64,000 nt of DNA from Carpediemonas membranifera (lineage: Eukaryota; Fornicata), in contig JAHDYR010000030.1 in NCBI GenBank assembly GCA_019828565.1, positions 62,001 to 126,000 on the forward strand, written 5' to 3'. Position 1 is the stretch's first letter. Every line of letters starts with the position of its first letter. Shown here piece after piece: positions 54,435 to 63,895 of this stretch. The position numbers and the translations under genes were made by a program. The notes beneath the pieces were generated by a model. The model saw nothing but the letters and a program-made list of their open reading frames with translations, had not been told where the DNA came from and searched no databases.

Positions 54435-56069
54435 ATGACAGTAGTGAGCGTCATAGCGTATGATGGCACTGTCGAGAAGATCACCGTGGACTCAAATGAC
54501 AGCGTAGGAGCTGTGAAGGAACAGTTCGCGATGATCCGAGGCATATCCAGTCCGGGCATCCTCTTCCTCCTGGATGAGCGGACAAACGAGCTTATGGAGG
54601 ACATCAGGCCGCTCAGCGACTTCATGCAGGCGACCGAGGATGCCACGGTCTTTGCCTATGACCGCACCGTGCTCTACCCGGACGCCCCCGTCCCCGTACT
54701 CACCATCCCCGTCTACACCGCAGAGACAGCGCCCTCCATGCCCCCAGAAACTGAGGTGCCCGCCTCCATGGACGACGAGCTCACCCGCGCGCTGTCTGTG
54801 ATTGTCAGCTTCGACCAGTCCTTGCGGCAGACGCTCGTGGTCGTACGGGCCTTCAGGGCCGGGCTGGACGCCGCGTATAGGACAGTGTCCGGTGCACTAG
54901 ACCGGCTGAACAACCAGAGCGCGGCAATCGAGTGTGCCCGGGCCAACATGGAGCTCTACCAGCGGGCCCTGACGAGGGCTGCCGAGAACTTCACAGCATC
55001 CTTCACCGCGCAGAGGCAGCGGCACGAGGCGATCCTAGCTAACCACGGTGCAGCCATTGAACGGCTCCGGGCCACCCCACTCGACCCGGCCCACCAGGCG
55101 GGGGAGAGAGAGACCCTGGCTGACCTGGTCGACTTAACCCGAGTCGAGACATGGGAGAAGGAGTGCAGAGTGAAGCAGCAGAGGCTCACTGAGCGCGTGG
55201 AGGCGTTCAGCGCGTCCTTTACTAGCCGCAAGACCCGAGCCCTCGAGCGTCTCGCCCCCTGGCGGCCGGTGTCGACGGCCTCCCTCACCGACCAGGCACG
55301 TATTCTCGAGGGAAGCGTCCGAGCCCTTGACGACGTCTCAACAGGCATCGAGGCTGAGATCGAGCAGCTCCAGCATCTGGTGCAGGAGCAAACCAGCCCT
55401 GAGGCCTTGTTCGAGGCCACACCAGCACTGTCCAGCGCAGTTCGGAAGTGGAAGGACGCGTTACAAAGGCAGTGGTCGATCTGGGGCCAGGACCAGACGG
55501 CCTCGGCCTCTGTGACGTCTAGCGATGTCGCACACGTTGAGATTGGGCGAGAGACTGTGGAAGAGAGCAGGGCAGCTGTGGGGACTCAGATGAAGCAGGC
55601 GATGGCTGCGTTGAAAGACATATCCGTGCGGCAAACTGAGGTGTCTTCCCTGCAACGCACAGTCACTGCGTTTGCCAACATCACACGGAAGTACGGAGAT
55701 GCGTTCGAACCTCTGGCCGCCCTGGAGACCCTGCCCGAGGCATATCCCCGCCTGCTGACCGAGAACAGACGCCGGGACAGCTGGAACCGGAGCTACATGG
55801 CCCTGCTTGACACAGCCGGTCGACTGGTCGCCGCGGTTCACAGTGCCGAGCAGCACCGCCGCGACGCCTTCCAGGAAGAGTTGACCGGCCCCGTCCAGGC
55901 CCTGCTCGGCAAGCTGGCCCCCTCTCTGACCGAGTCCCTCCCGCTGCCACAGGTGGGGATTGCTCCCCTGCCGTCCAACGGTACAGTGGGGGCTCCGACC
56001 GGACCCGACCCTGTTGTTGCTGACCTCGTGGCGGCACTGGAGTCGCTCATCGGCAGGATCAGTCGGTAA
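54435..56069 (+). CDS. Atg11/FIP200-like scaffold with N-terminal ubiquitin-like domain
   Basis: 544 aa. Residues 1-80 have a ubiquitin-like pattern (VVSVIAYDGTVEKITVDSND...ILFLLDERTNELME) ending TVFAYDRTVL, the place where FIP200/Atg11 have 'IFLFNK/VYDR'. A four-helix-like region follows with FDQSLRQTLVVVRAFRAGLD, LNNQSAAIECARANMELYQR and a second helical part with conserved Trp (YRAW-like 'WEKECRVKQQRL', 'APWRPVST'). This arrangement recalls the Atg17-like domain of Atg11/RB1CC1, scaffold of the ULK/Atg1 autophagy kinase. It lacks the C-terminal CLAW domain, being about half the usual length. Tentative. Confidence 0.45.
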   Translation: MTVVSVIAYDGTVEKITVDSNDSVGAVKEQFAMIRGISSPGILFLLDERTNELMEDIRPLSDFMQATEDATVFAYDRTVLYPDAPVPVLTIPVYTAETAPSMPPETEVPASMDDELTRALSVIVSFDQSLRQTLVVVRAFRAGLDAAYRTVSGALDRLNNQSAAIECARANMELYQRALTRAAENFTASFTAQRQRHEAILANHGAAIERLRATPLDPAHQAGERETLADLVDLTRVETWEKECRVKQQRLTERVEAFSASFTSRKTRALERLAPWRPVSTASLTDQARILEGSVRALDDVSTGIEAEIEQLQHLVQEQTSPEALFEATPALSSAVRKWKDALQRQWSIWGQDQTASASVTSSDVAHVEIGRETVEESRAAVGTQMKQAMAALKDISVRQTEVSSLQRTVTAFANITRKYGDAFEPLAALETLPEAYPRLLTENRRRDSWNRSYMALLDTAGRLVAAVHSAEQHRRDAFQEELTGPVQALLGKLAPSLTESLPLPQVGIAPLPSNGTVGAPTGPDPVVADLVAALESLIGRISR

Positions 56070-56155
56070 GGCCCGAGGGACACCCTGGGCAGTGTCCTGG
56101 CGTGTGTACATAAAGCATCATTACTGTAATCAGATTGGTGGTTTGATCGGTAGAG

Positions 56156-56525
56156 ATGATCAAGAAGGCTGTTCTCAGCATTGAAGGGAGCGAGGATATT
56201 CAAATCGTGTCGACCATAGTTGGTACTTCAATTCTACTGAACATATCACAGACTGGTCGTTTTGGCAGCATCGTTTGTCCGTTTCACCAAATTTACTCAG
56301 TACTCTGTCAAAACACCACCAATGGGCGGTCCTGCCACCATTAGGCGTCTATTAGGCATAGAAAGCATCCCTCTCGAAGTTGCTGTCGATCGTATCCGCC
56401 GTGTCGTGGGGCCAAGCCCTCTCTTGCTGACACTCGCCGTCCCATCGCTTGAGACGCCGGGACCAGCTGCTGTTGCACTACTGGAGAGCATTCAAGCTGA
56501 GCTTAGGACCCTCCTCAATGCTTGA
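56156..56525 (+). CDS. PSMG3: Proteasome assembly chaperone 3 (PAC3/PSMG3-like)
   Basis: Exons 56156-56272 and 56301-56525 encode 113 aa. The fold pattern matches PSMG3: IVSTIVGTSILLNISQTGRF followed by GSIYSV (family 'VVCTxFxxxIxVxxTQxGKxGTLVxV'), TIRRLLGIESIPLEVAVDRI, and SPLLLTLAVP...ALLESIQAEL (family 'LLAvAlkd...lkxlvxxI'). PAC3, with PAC4, guides assembly of the 20S alpha ring. The 28-nt intron is identical in length and ends to that at 22082. Length fits (human 122 aa). Confidence 0.75.
56273..56300 (+). other. 28-nt intron in PAC3 gene
   Basis: Begins GTTTGT and ends TTTACTCAG. It joins frame 56156 to frame 56301 in phase 0 and restores the GSIYSVK strand. Confidence 0.85.
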
Positions 56526-56701
56526 GGGCGAGTGAATGTCGTCGTTTTCATCGAAGTTTTAAATCCTGCGTCAGGACGACAGTAAAAGGACATATTTCGG
56601 GTCTAGCCCTCCATAAGATGTACTACCGCGACCCGCGCCCATTGCACGCGTCCTAGATGCTGTCAGACCGCGGTGCATTTTAGCCCAAAAATCTCACAGC
56701 G

Positions 56702-58411
56702 ATGATTAACAGTGCGTCCTTCGTGGAGCGGCAGCAGCTGTGGTACGATCTTGTAACGAAAAAGAAAGAACTTGCCCGGGAAAAGTTGGCGAAAGAGCAG
56801 GAGGAAGAGGAGATGCGATCGCTGCGTCCAAAACCTGAGATCTCCAAGATGGCTCAGCAAATGGAGAGGGCGACAACCAATGTCGTGGAGTTTCAGCGTG
56901 AATGGGCCGAGCAGCAGAAACGGAAGCTTGAGGCTAAGCGTACACAGATCGAGGCCGAGGAGATGGAGAATGTTACCTTTTCCCCAGCCATCAACCCACG
57001 GTCAGAGCGCCTCGCCCGCAGACGCAGCCGCCCAACCCACACGAACATTGAAACCACCCTGTTCGAGGAAGCGTTAGCGGAGCAGCGTACTCCCAAAGTT
57101 GAGTCGACCCCAACAGCAAGAACAAGTCAACCAAGCCCCCCAGCCGCTCGGGGAGAGGCGGTACACGAGCGGCTGTACCGTATGCACGAGACTATCCAGC
57201 AGTCGCACGAGCATGCCCGTCAGCAGCGGGAGGTTGAGTCCGCTGGCGGTGGAACTCCCAGCACAAACACTGGGTTCCTCCGGATACGAACTATGCCGAT
57301 AGAGGACGACCTGCTGCTGCGGGACATGGAGGCTAGGAGTATCAGGGATCAGCGGGCTAGGGCTGCAGAGGAAATGGCGAGGAGGGCACACCAACCGGCG
57401 ATTAATCAGAACAGCGAACGCATGGCAATGGAGAAACGGGCACTTGACCTGGAGCTGCTGAAGATGTACGGGCCGAACGCCGAGTTCGAGAGCATAAGAG
57501 AGCGGTACGTCCCCGAGCAGCCCTCGTTCACTCCCAAGATCAATAGGAGCAGCAGGGACATGGAGAAGGCCCGCTTCACGTCCACCGAGGAGCACATTGA
57601 GTGGCTACACATGTCTCGGGAGCTGGCAGGGCCCCAAGAGCACGTGCCCACGGCATCCGAGCTCGAGGACTTGGCGGAGTCGACGTTTAAGCCGAAGATC
57701 ACCACCCCGCCCGTGGAGCTCCCTGAGGGAGACGTGGTCGACCGGCTGTACGGCTGGAAACAGATACGGGATGCCAGGATAGCCGCGATAGCCGCGGCTA
57801 AGGCTGAGGCCGAGGCTGACCCTGGGTATTCCTTCACCCCCACCGTGAACAGAGACCCCCCGCCCCGGCCCCTGTCTGAGGGCGTCGCCGTGGGTGGCCT
57901 CGACCGGTTCCTCCAGCGCCAGGCTAAGGCAAGGGAGCTGCGTGCCGAGAGAGAGCAGGCTCTCGCCCCACGGACCCCTGTAGGGAGGGGGAAGGTTACT
58001 AAGCCAAGGGAGTTCTCGTTCAGCAACAAGCCGGGCAAGATCGCGGCGCTCGACCAACCTGTCTCCCGCCGTTGGACCAGGGGCAGGCGTGGGAAAGCGG
58101 GGCGGGGCAGTGCTGGACCTAGCGCGACGAATACACCGTCTGTCACAGCAACGAGCTCGGCAGTCAGCTCGGAGGCCCCGACGGAACAAGGGTCGCCCCA
58201 GCCGACTGTGCCCCGGCTGGATGTGGCCTCGCCCTCCTCTGAGGGCCCCCTGTCACCTGAGGTGATCACCGACTACAGTCTTATTCTGTCAATGGTGGCT
58301 CCCAGTACAACATCGGCGACACCTGACTATCAGACGAGACGGGTCGACCGGGATGCCGTGGTATCCGGGCTGAGGCGGCGGAAAGAGGGGGACAAGCCCT
58401 GGAGAGAGTAG
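56702..58411 (+). CDS. F-x-P-x-I/V repeat protein, probably cytoskeletal
   Basis: 569 aa, basic and hydrophilic with short helical stretches. A repeated motif F-[TSK]-P-x-[IV]-[NT] is spread through it: VTFSPAINPRSERLARRR, SFTPKINRSSRDMEKAR, STFKPKITTPPVEL, YSFTPTVNRDPPPRP; 'HQPAINQNSERMA' is a variant. Such repeats are frequent in flagellate axonemal and cytoskeletal proteins. The N-terminal 60 residues are a Lys/Glu helix (KKKELAREKLAKEQEEEEM). The C-terminal 100 residues are Ser/Thr/Pro-rich. No known name fits. Confidence 0.6.
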   Translation: MINSASFVERQQLWYDLVTKKKELAREKLAKEQEEEEMRSLRPKPEISKMAQQMERATTNVVEFQREWAEQQKRKLEAKRTQIEAEEMENVTFSPAINPRSERLARRRSRPTHTNIETTLFEEALAEQRTPKVESTPTARTSQPSPPAARGEAVHERLYRMHETIQQSHEHARQQREVESAGGGTPSTNTGFLRIRTMPIEDDLLLRDMEARSIRDQRARAAEEMARRAHQPAINQNSERMAMEKRALDLELLKMYGPNAEFESIRERYVPEQPSFTPKINRSSRDMEKARFTSTEEHIEWLHMSRELAGPQEHVPTASELEDLAESTFKPKITTPPVELPEGDVVDRLYGWKQIRDARIAAIAAAKAEAEADPGYSFTPTVNRDPPPRPLSEGVAVGGLDRFLQRQAKARELRAEREQALAPRTPVGRGKVTKPREFSFSNKPGKIAALDQPVSRRWTRGRRGKAGRGSAGPSATNTPSVTATSSAVSSEAPTEQGSPQPTVPRLDVASPSSEGPLSPEVITDYSLILSMVAPSTTSATPDYQTRRVDRDAVVSGLRRRKEGDKPWRE

Positions 58412-58513
58412 GCGCGGTAGTGTACCATAGTAGTAAAGGCCTCGCGGCGATGGGCTAAAGTGCGTGACATGATGCGGTGACACGTGGAACAGGATATCTG
58501 CTTGGATTGGGGA

Positions 58514-59098
58514 ATGATGAGGAATACTATGTCTGTACCGCAATCCGAGAAGAATTTTCCCCGTTTGAGCACGAAACAAAAGGTTCGGGGCTCAAAGGAG
58601 CGTCGTGTAATTGCAAAGCTACGGTGGGCCGCTGTTCTTGCAATAATTGCCATCTCTGTGCTTATTGCGTACACACATACCGGTTCCTCGTCCCCATCCA
58701 CCCCCAGCTTCCCCACCGTGCACCTCGGGGACAAGCAGCTTTCCATCGAACTCGCGCTGACCCTCTCTGAGCAAGCTCGGGGTCTCACTGGCCGGGGCGG
58801 GATTCCAGACGGCCACGGCCTCGTGTTCGTCCATAGAAGTCCGCGACGGCTGTCCTACTGGATGAATGGTGTCGACTTCCCCCTCGACATTGGGTTCTTT
58901 ACGGCAGATGGCGTTCTGAGGGAGCTTTATCCCCTCGATGCCCAGGACAGAAACATCACTGTGTCAACCCGCGATGACCTGTTGATAGCGGTGGAGGTAA
59001 GGCGTGGGTGGTTCGAGGATAATAACGTAGGAGTCGGAACTAAGCTGGAGATGGCGGTGCTCAAGGAGGCTATAGAGGGGAGGATGGGTTTGCAGTGA
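58514..59098 (+). CDS. DUF192 family protein with N-terminal membrane anchor
   Basis: 194 aa from the ATG at 58514; the open frame begins with GTG 30 nt earlier. A basic N-tail and one hydrophobic segment (about 39-54, WAAVLAIIAISVLIAY) precede a DUF192 domain: IELALTLSEQARGLTGRGGI, HGLVFVHRSPRRLSYWMNGV, DFPLDIGFFTADGVLREL and VEVRRGWFEDNNVGVGTKLE, matching the family's 'ARGLMfR..lp.dhGMLFvf..p....FWMkNt.ipLDi.Fid.dG.vv.i......LEv.aGw...ngi..Gd'. DUF192 is largely bacterial and archaeal, of unknown function, and often exported. A eukaryotic copy suggests lateral transfer, with the anchor acting as signal for the secretory pathway. Confidence 0.85.
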   Translation: MMRNTMSVPQSEKNFPRLSTKQKVRGSKERRVIAKLRWAAVLAIIAISVLIAYTHTGSSSPSTPSFPTVHLGDKQLSIELALTLSEQARGLTGRGGIPDGHGLVFVHRSPRRLSYWMNGVDFPLDIGFFTADGVLRELYPLDAQDRNITVSTRDDLLIAVEVRRGWFEDNNVGVGTKLEMAVLKEAIEGRMGLQ

Positions 59099-59472
59099 AC
59101 TGAGGGGTGTTTATGTATGCTTGGCTGAGGTCGACATAAATAAGTCAAGGCGGGCAGTGTCCATCTGGTAGCAAGGTCAGATGGTTTTATGAGGCGAGTT
59201 AGTCAGCTGGGCACTAACATTCATCCGCTTGATTCATGTGATAACCACCCCACTGATATGTGCAGGTCCCACGGGGTCGCCTCAGTGCTTCACTGGTATC
59301 GAGCACGGTCTGCACTTGATCTGTCTGCTTCTACATTCGTCGACCCGTGTGCCAACAGTCATACCAACAACACCATCGTGCTCATCATCATCAGGAAAAC
59401 ATCGCCTAAGTCAACCCGGGCCACCTCAGACCGATGACATGATAACAACGTTGGTTTACTCTCCGATCAGTC
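59099..59472. other. Intergenic, no gene seen
   Basis: About 370 bp between the converging DUF192 and metallothionein-like genes. No convincing gene or repeat. Confidence 0.5.
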
Positions 59473-61836
59473 TTAATGAGCGCCACAGGTACAGACGTGA
59501 CCCTCAGAGCCGCACGTACAGATCTCGCCGCGCCCGCAGGTGCAAGGCTTCGGCGCGACTACAGCAGACTTGCCACAAGTGCAGACGTGACCCTCAGAGC
59601 CGCACGTACAGATCTCGCCGCGCCCGCAGGTGCAAGGCTTCGGCGCGACTACAGCAGACTTGCCACAAGTGCAGACGTGACCCTCAGAGCCGCACGTACA
59701 GATCTCGCCGCGCCCGCAGGTGCAAGGCTTCGGCGCGACTACAGCAGACTTGCCACAAGTGCAGACGTGACCCTCAGAGCCGCACGTACAGATCTCGCCG
59801 CGCCCGCAGGTGCAAGGCTTCGGCGCGACTACAGCAGACTTGCCACAAGTGCAGACGTGACCCTCAGAGCCGCACGTACAGATCTCGCCGCGCCCGCAGG
59901 TGCAAGGCTTCGGCGCGACTACAGCAGACTTGCCACAAGTGCAGACGTGACCCTCAGAGCCGCACGTACAGATCTCGCCGCGCCCGCAGGTGCAAGGCTT
60001 CGGCGCGACTACAGCAGACTTGCCACAAGTGCAGACGTGACCCTCAGAGCCGCACGTACAGATCTCGCCGCGCCCGCAGGTGCAAGGCTTCGGCGCGACT
60101 ACAGCAGACTTGCCACAAGTGCAGACGTGACCCTCAGAGCCGCACGTACAGATCTCGCCGCGCCCGCAGGTGCAAGGCTTCGGCGCGACTACAGCAGACT
60201 TGCCACAAGTGCAGACGTGACCCTCAGAGCCGCACGTACAGATCTCGCCGCGCCCGCAGGTGCAAGGCTTCGGCGCGACTACAGCAGACTTGCCACAAGT
60301 GCAGACGTGACCCTCAGAGCCGCACGTACAGATCTCGCCGCGCCCGCAGGTGCAAGGCTTCGGCGCGACTACAGCAGACTTGCCACAAGTGCAGACGTGA
60401 CCCTCAGAGCCGCACGTACAGATCTCGCCGCGCCCGCAGGTGCAAGGCTTCGGCGCGACTACAGCAGACTTGCCACAAGTGCAGACGTGACCCTCAGAGC
60501 CGCACGTACAGATCTCGCCGCGCCCGCAGGTGCAAGGCTTCGGCGCGACTACAGCAGACTTGCCACAAGTGCAGACGTGACCCTCAGAGCCGCACGTACA
60601 GATCTCGCCGCGCCCGCAGGTGCAAGGCTTCGGCGCGACTACAGCAGACTTGCCACAAGTGCAGACGTGACCCTCAGAGCCGCACGTACAGATCTCGCCG
60701 CGCCCGCAGGTGCAAGGCTTCGGCGCGACTACAGCAGACTTGCCACAAGTGCAGACGTGACCCTCAGAGCCGCACGTACAGATCTCGCCGCGCCCGCAGG
60801 TGCAAGGCTTCGGCGCGACTACAGCAGACTTGCCACAAGTGCAGACGTGACCCTCAGAGCCGCACGTACAGATCTCGCCGCGCCCGCAGGTGCAAGGCTT
60901 CGGCGCGACTACAGCAGACTTGCCACAAGTGCAGACGTGACCCTCAGAGCCGCACGTACAGATCTCGCCGCGCCCGCAGGTGCAAGGCTTCGGCGCGACT
61001 ACAGCAGACTTGCCACAAGTGCAGACGTGACCCTCAGAGCCGCACGTACAGATCTCGCCGCGCCCGCAGGTGCAAGGCTTCGGCGCGACTACAGCAGACT
61101 TGCCACAAGTGCAGACGTGACCCTCAGAGCCGCACGTACAGATCTCGCCGCGCCCGCAGGTGCAAGGCTTCGGCGCGACTACAGCAGACTTGCCACAAGT
61201 GCAGACGTGACCCTCAGAGCCGCACGTACAGATCTCGCCGCGCCCGCAGGTGCAAGGCTTCGGCGCGACTACAGCAGACTTGCCACAAGTGCAGACGTGA
61301 CCCTCAGAGCCGCACGTACAGATCTCGCCGCGCCCGCAGGTGCAAGGCTTCGGCGCGACTACAGCAGACTTGCCACAAGTGCAGACGTGACCCTCAGAGC
61401 CGCACGTACAGATCTCGCCGCGCCCGCAGGTGCAAGGCTTCGGCGCGACTACAGCAGACTTGCCACAAGTGCAGACGTGACCCTCAGAGCCGCACGTACA
61501 GATCTCGCCGCGCCCGCAGGTGCAAGGCTTCGGCGCGACTACAGCAGACTTGCCACAAGTGCAGACGTGACCCTCAGAGCCGCACGTACAGATCTCGCCG
61601 CGCCCGCAGGTGCAAGGCTTCGGCGCGACTACAGCAGACTTGCCACAAGTGCAGACGTGACCCTCAGAGCCGCACGTACAGATCTCGCCGCGCCCGCAGG
61701 TGCAAGGCTTCGGCGCTTCATCCGCAGCACTCTTCTTACAGGAACAGAAACCGCCACAGCTGCCGCCGCATGTTTTCTTGGTTACTGGCTCAAATTCAAA
61801 GACATTATCGATCGTCACAGTGTTCTTTCCACTCAT
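59473..61836 (-). CDS. Giant Cys-rich metallothionein-like repeat protein
   Basis: 787 aa, ATG 61836 (MSGKNTVTIDNVFEFE). After a 20-residue leader come four Cys (KKTCGGSCGGFCSCKKS), then 25 copies of a 30-residue unit containing CTCGRGEICTCGSEGHVCTCG and the spacer KSAVVAPKP, that is three C-x-C pairs per unit and about 150 Cys in all. There is no signal peptide, no His and no aromatic residues in the core of the unit apart from one His, as in metallothioneins. CxC pairs are typical of thiolate metal clusters. The likely role is binding Cu, Zn or Cd in the cytosol, with repeat number setting capacity. The other strand is also open through the array only because the unit has no stops; the leader and Cys pattern identify the coding strand. 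Confidence 0.8.
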   Translation of the reverse strand: MSGKNTVTIDNVFEFEPVTKKTCGGSCGGFCSCKKSAADEAPKPCTCGRGEICTCGSEGHVCTCGKSAVVAPKPCTCGRGEICTCGSEGHVCTCGKSAVVAPKPCTCGRGEICTCGSEGHVCTCGKSAVVAPKPCTCGRGEICTCGSEGHVCTCGKSAVVAPKPCTCGRGEICTCGSEGHVCTCGKSAVVAPKPCTCGRGEICTCGSEGHVCTCGKSAVVAPKPCTCGRGEICTCGSEGHVCTCGKSAVVAPKPCTCGRGEICTCGSEGHVCTCGKSAVVAPKPCTCGRGEICTCGSEGHVCTCGKSAVVAPKPCTCGRGEICTCGSEGHVCTCGKSAVVAPKPCTCGRGEICTCGSEGHVCTCGKSAVVAPKPCTCGRGEICTCGSEGHVCTCGKSAVVAPKPCTCGRGEICTCGSEGHVCTCGKSAVVAPKPCTCGRGEICTCGSEGHVCTCGKSAVVAPKPCTCGRGEICTCGSEGHVCTCGKSAVVAPKPCTCGRGEICTCGSEGHVCTCGKSAVVAPKPCTCGRGEICTCGSEGHVCTCGKSAVVAPKPCTCGRGEICTCGSEGHVCTCGKSAVVAPKPCTCGRGEICTCGSEGHVCTCGKSAVVAPKPCTCGRGEICTCGSEGHVCTCGKSAVVAPKPCTCGRGEICTCGSEGHVCTCGKSAVVAPKPCTCGRGEICTCGSEGHVCTCGKSAVVAPKPCTCGRGEICTCGSEGHVCTCGKSAVVAPKPCTCGRGEICTCGSEGHVCTCGKSAVVAPKPCTCGRGEICTCGSEGHVCTCGAH
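59492..61716 (-). repeat. Tandem array, 90-bp unit, about 25 copies
   Basis: The unit recurs exactly every 90 bp from 59491 through 61651, then a final partial unit to 61716. Except for the first bases of the leftmost copy, no differences between units were noticed, so the array is homogenised by recent unequal exchange or amplification. It lies wholly within the Cys-rich gene and keeps frame (30 codons per unit). Confidence 0.98.
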
Positions 61837-62527
61837 TTGGTGCTATTGCTTGTCTGGTGCCCGTGCTTTACAGCTCAGGGTCCACAAGGCATTGTCATGG
61901 TGCCGGTACAAAACCCGCCCAGTTCAGGACCGGTTGGTGCCCCAGTAATGGGTGGATGGGGCAGTATTTGTGCTGCGGATGACGGTACAGTGGCGCTGAA
62001 GGGTATGATTCATTCGAGAACTGATGATCGTCATCTCCGACATCACAAGCCCGGGTTCGGGGATGTTTACGAGCCGAGTCGAGAGGCTGGACGCCATAAC
62101 TCAGATGGATCAGACACAATTAGGATGATTGGTATGCCTGACAGTGCAATCAGTCAGTTGTTGACCTTAGCTTCAGCTTGGAATTACGCCAGGCTGGACC
62201 TCACTCAGGCACCCTCAGAATGAGCTCTCCGACACTACCTGGGAGTTATTTAGAACAGGCACACAGGAGTACCCCAGCACTGCCCTGCACCCGTGTGTGA
62301 GGTGTGCTGCTCCCACGACTTTTCAATGTAGCGCCGATGGGGGATTCAAGAGACTCAGTCCCACTGGATCGAGCCATATAAATCTTGATTGCTCGGATGC
62401 TCGACTCGGAATGCGAGTTCCTGGGTTTGGCAATCAATTTACACGTATACATACCAAATGTACCGATTTGGCTAATCTGCAGGATCTTTCATCCAAGATC
62501 CATCCGCAGCGGCTCAAGGAGTTAGCA
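61837..62527. promoter_or_regulatory. Divergent promoter region
   Basis: About 690 bp between the start codons of the Cys-rich gene (minus) and the MLO-like gene (plus). No gene is supported: the open frame running into the downstream gene begins with non-coding-like sequence before the ATG at 62528. Metal-responsive elements would be expected here if the repeat protein is a metallothionein; none can be named. Confidence 0.4.
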
Positions 62528-63895
62528 ATGTTTGACGTCTTTAGCGTGTTGGAGGACCACACGCCCGAGTTCATTCTTGTCTTCCTTGTTCTTATTATCT
62601 TCGCCGCCGTCTTCGAGGCCGGCAACGAGTTCATGCACCGTGTACTCGAGCGATCCAAGCATAGATTCTTCGCCTTAATGCTGGAAAAGCTGCAGGGGGA
62701 GCTTATGACTGTCGGCGTCTTCAGTTTCGGTGTTTTCCTGCTCAACCTCGTGCTCGAGCACCAAAGTGAGTATCTCGACGCCCACGGCATCCCGCCTGAG
62801 CAGGTCCACGCCCTGCAGGAGATCTTCGAGAGTGTGCACATCTTCATCTTCGCCTTCACCGTCATCTATCTCTTCACCCTTCTCATACTATATCTCGTCC
62901 TGCTCGGGCGACTGTGGCTCCTGTTCGCATGCTGGAGGCCGTACATGAACGAGCTATCCCCAGTGAGTTTGGACATCGGCAAGATCGCCGCCACCCCTCA
63001 CTGGAAGCGGAGGGTTCTCTTTCTCGACTGTGCTGTCAAGACCGGGCTGGTCCGACTCCATCTGACTCGGGTCAGGCCAGATCTGGCCTTTAGATCCATG
63101 TCTGAGATGCTCACCTCCTCTACCCAGATCCTTATAATGCACAGTGCTGATCTCAGTATGTCCTTCTGGACGAGCGCCCTCACCGCGATCATCACCATCG
63201 GGTCTCTGTTGAATAACAGCTCGTCCTTCCTGGTGATCTCTGGCGTTCTCACGTTGACCACTGTACTTCCCAAGCTCTTCCTTTTTATCCCAGAATTCCG
63301 GCAATCCTTCACGGCCGACTCCTTCTTCATGACTGAGCGTGTCAGGCGGAAGAAGAAGGCCGTATTTGAGCCTGCCGCTATCCCACTCAACTCTGACTTC
63401 AACCCCATTTTCAACGCCATTCATCTTGGGAGTGATGGTGCAGAGGGCATTCCGATCAAAGTCACCGATACAGCTCCTGAAGACAAGTGGCCCATAGAGC
63501 AGGAAAGCATCCCATATGCCCTTGAGGACGAGGCCAGGGCTGTGTGTCTTGTCAGGGCCGGCCGGGTTGAGGGGGGCCGCCTGGTGGTGACCAGGCCTGG
63601 CGGACCACGGGTGCTGAAGGGTGTGGTCCACTGGTGGTCATCCCGGAAGGTCCGTGCGGTGCTGACCTCTCACACGGCCGTCTGCACCCTCGCCGTTTCC
63701 ATCCTGACGACAGTGGTCGACCCCAAGGCCATGGCATTCCTGGTCATTGTCAGTGGTGCGTCACTGGTCTTGACAATGACCATGGTGGTCACTATACCCT
63801 CGACCGCGGTGGTGTACGCGGTCGGGTCAAGCAGCACATTTAGGGAGCTGGTCGTGGCCTTAAAGAAGGAGCAGCGGGAAGCAGAGCACGCTTAG
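62528..63895 (+). CDS. Multi-TM protein, MLO-like N-terminal signature
   Basis: 455 aa from the ATG at 62528. The first helix EFILVFLVLIIFAAVFEAGN is followed by RVLERSKHRFFALMLEKLQG and ELMTVGVFSFGVFLL, a pattern like the MLO family start (TM1 - 'W..k..k.aL..al.KiK.ELMlLGFiSLLL'). Further TMs are at about 112-145, 215-245, 380-420 and 425-445. A basic loop (RVRRKKKAVFE) and an acidic loop lie between. MLO proteins are calmodulin-regulated membrane proteins, possibly calcium channels. The similarity beyond the N-terminal third is not evident, so the name is tentative; the gene ends 105 bp before the window edge. Confidence 0.5.
   Translation: MFDVFSVLEDHTPEFILVFLVLIIFAAVFEAGNEFMHRVLERSKHRFFALMLEKLQGELMTVGVFSFGVFLLNLVLEHQSEYLDAHGIPPEQVHALQEIFESVHIFIFAFTVIYLFTLLILYLVLLGRLWLLFACWRPYMNELSPVSLDIGKIAATPHWKRRVLFLDCAVKTGLVRLHLTRVRPDLAFRSMSEMLTSSTQILIMHSADLSMSFWTSALTAIITIGSLLNNSSSFLVISGVLTLTTVLPKLFLFIPEFRQSFTADSFFMTERVRRKKKAVFEPAAIPLNSDFNPIFNAIHLGSDGAEGIPIKVTDTAPEDKWPIEQESIPYALEDEARAVCLVRAGRVEGGRLVVTRPGGPRVLKGVVHWWSSRKVRAVLTSHTAVCTLAVSILTTVVDPKAMAFLVIVSGASLVLTMTMVVTIPSTAVVYAVGSSSTFRELVVALKKEQREAEHA

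Noticed and set aside
59229-62223. Long plus-strand open frames (about 915 aa each, Arg/Ala-rich repeats) across the tandem array
   Set aside because: They are open only because the 90-bp unit lacks stops in several frames. The minus-strand frame has a non-repeat leader with its own Cys motif and a metallothionein-like pattern.
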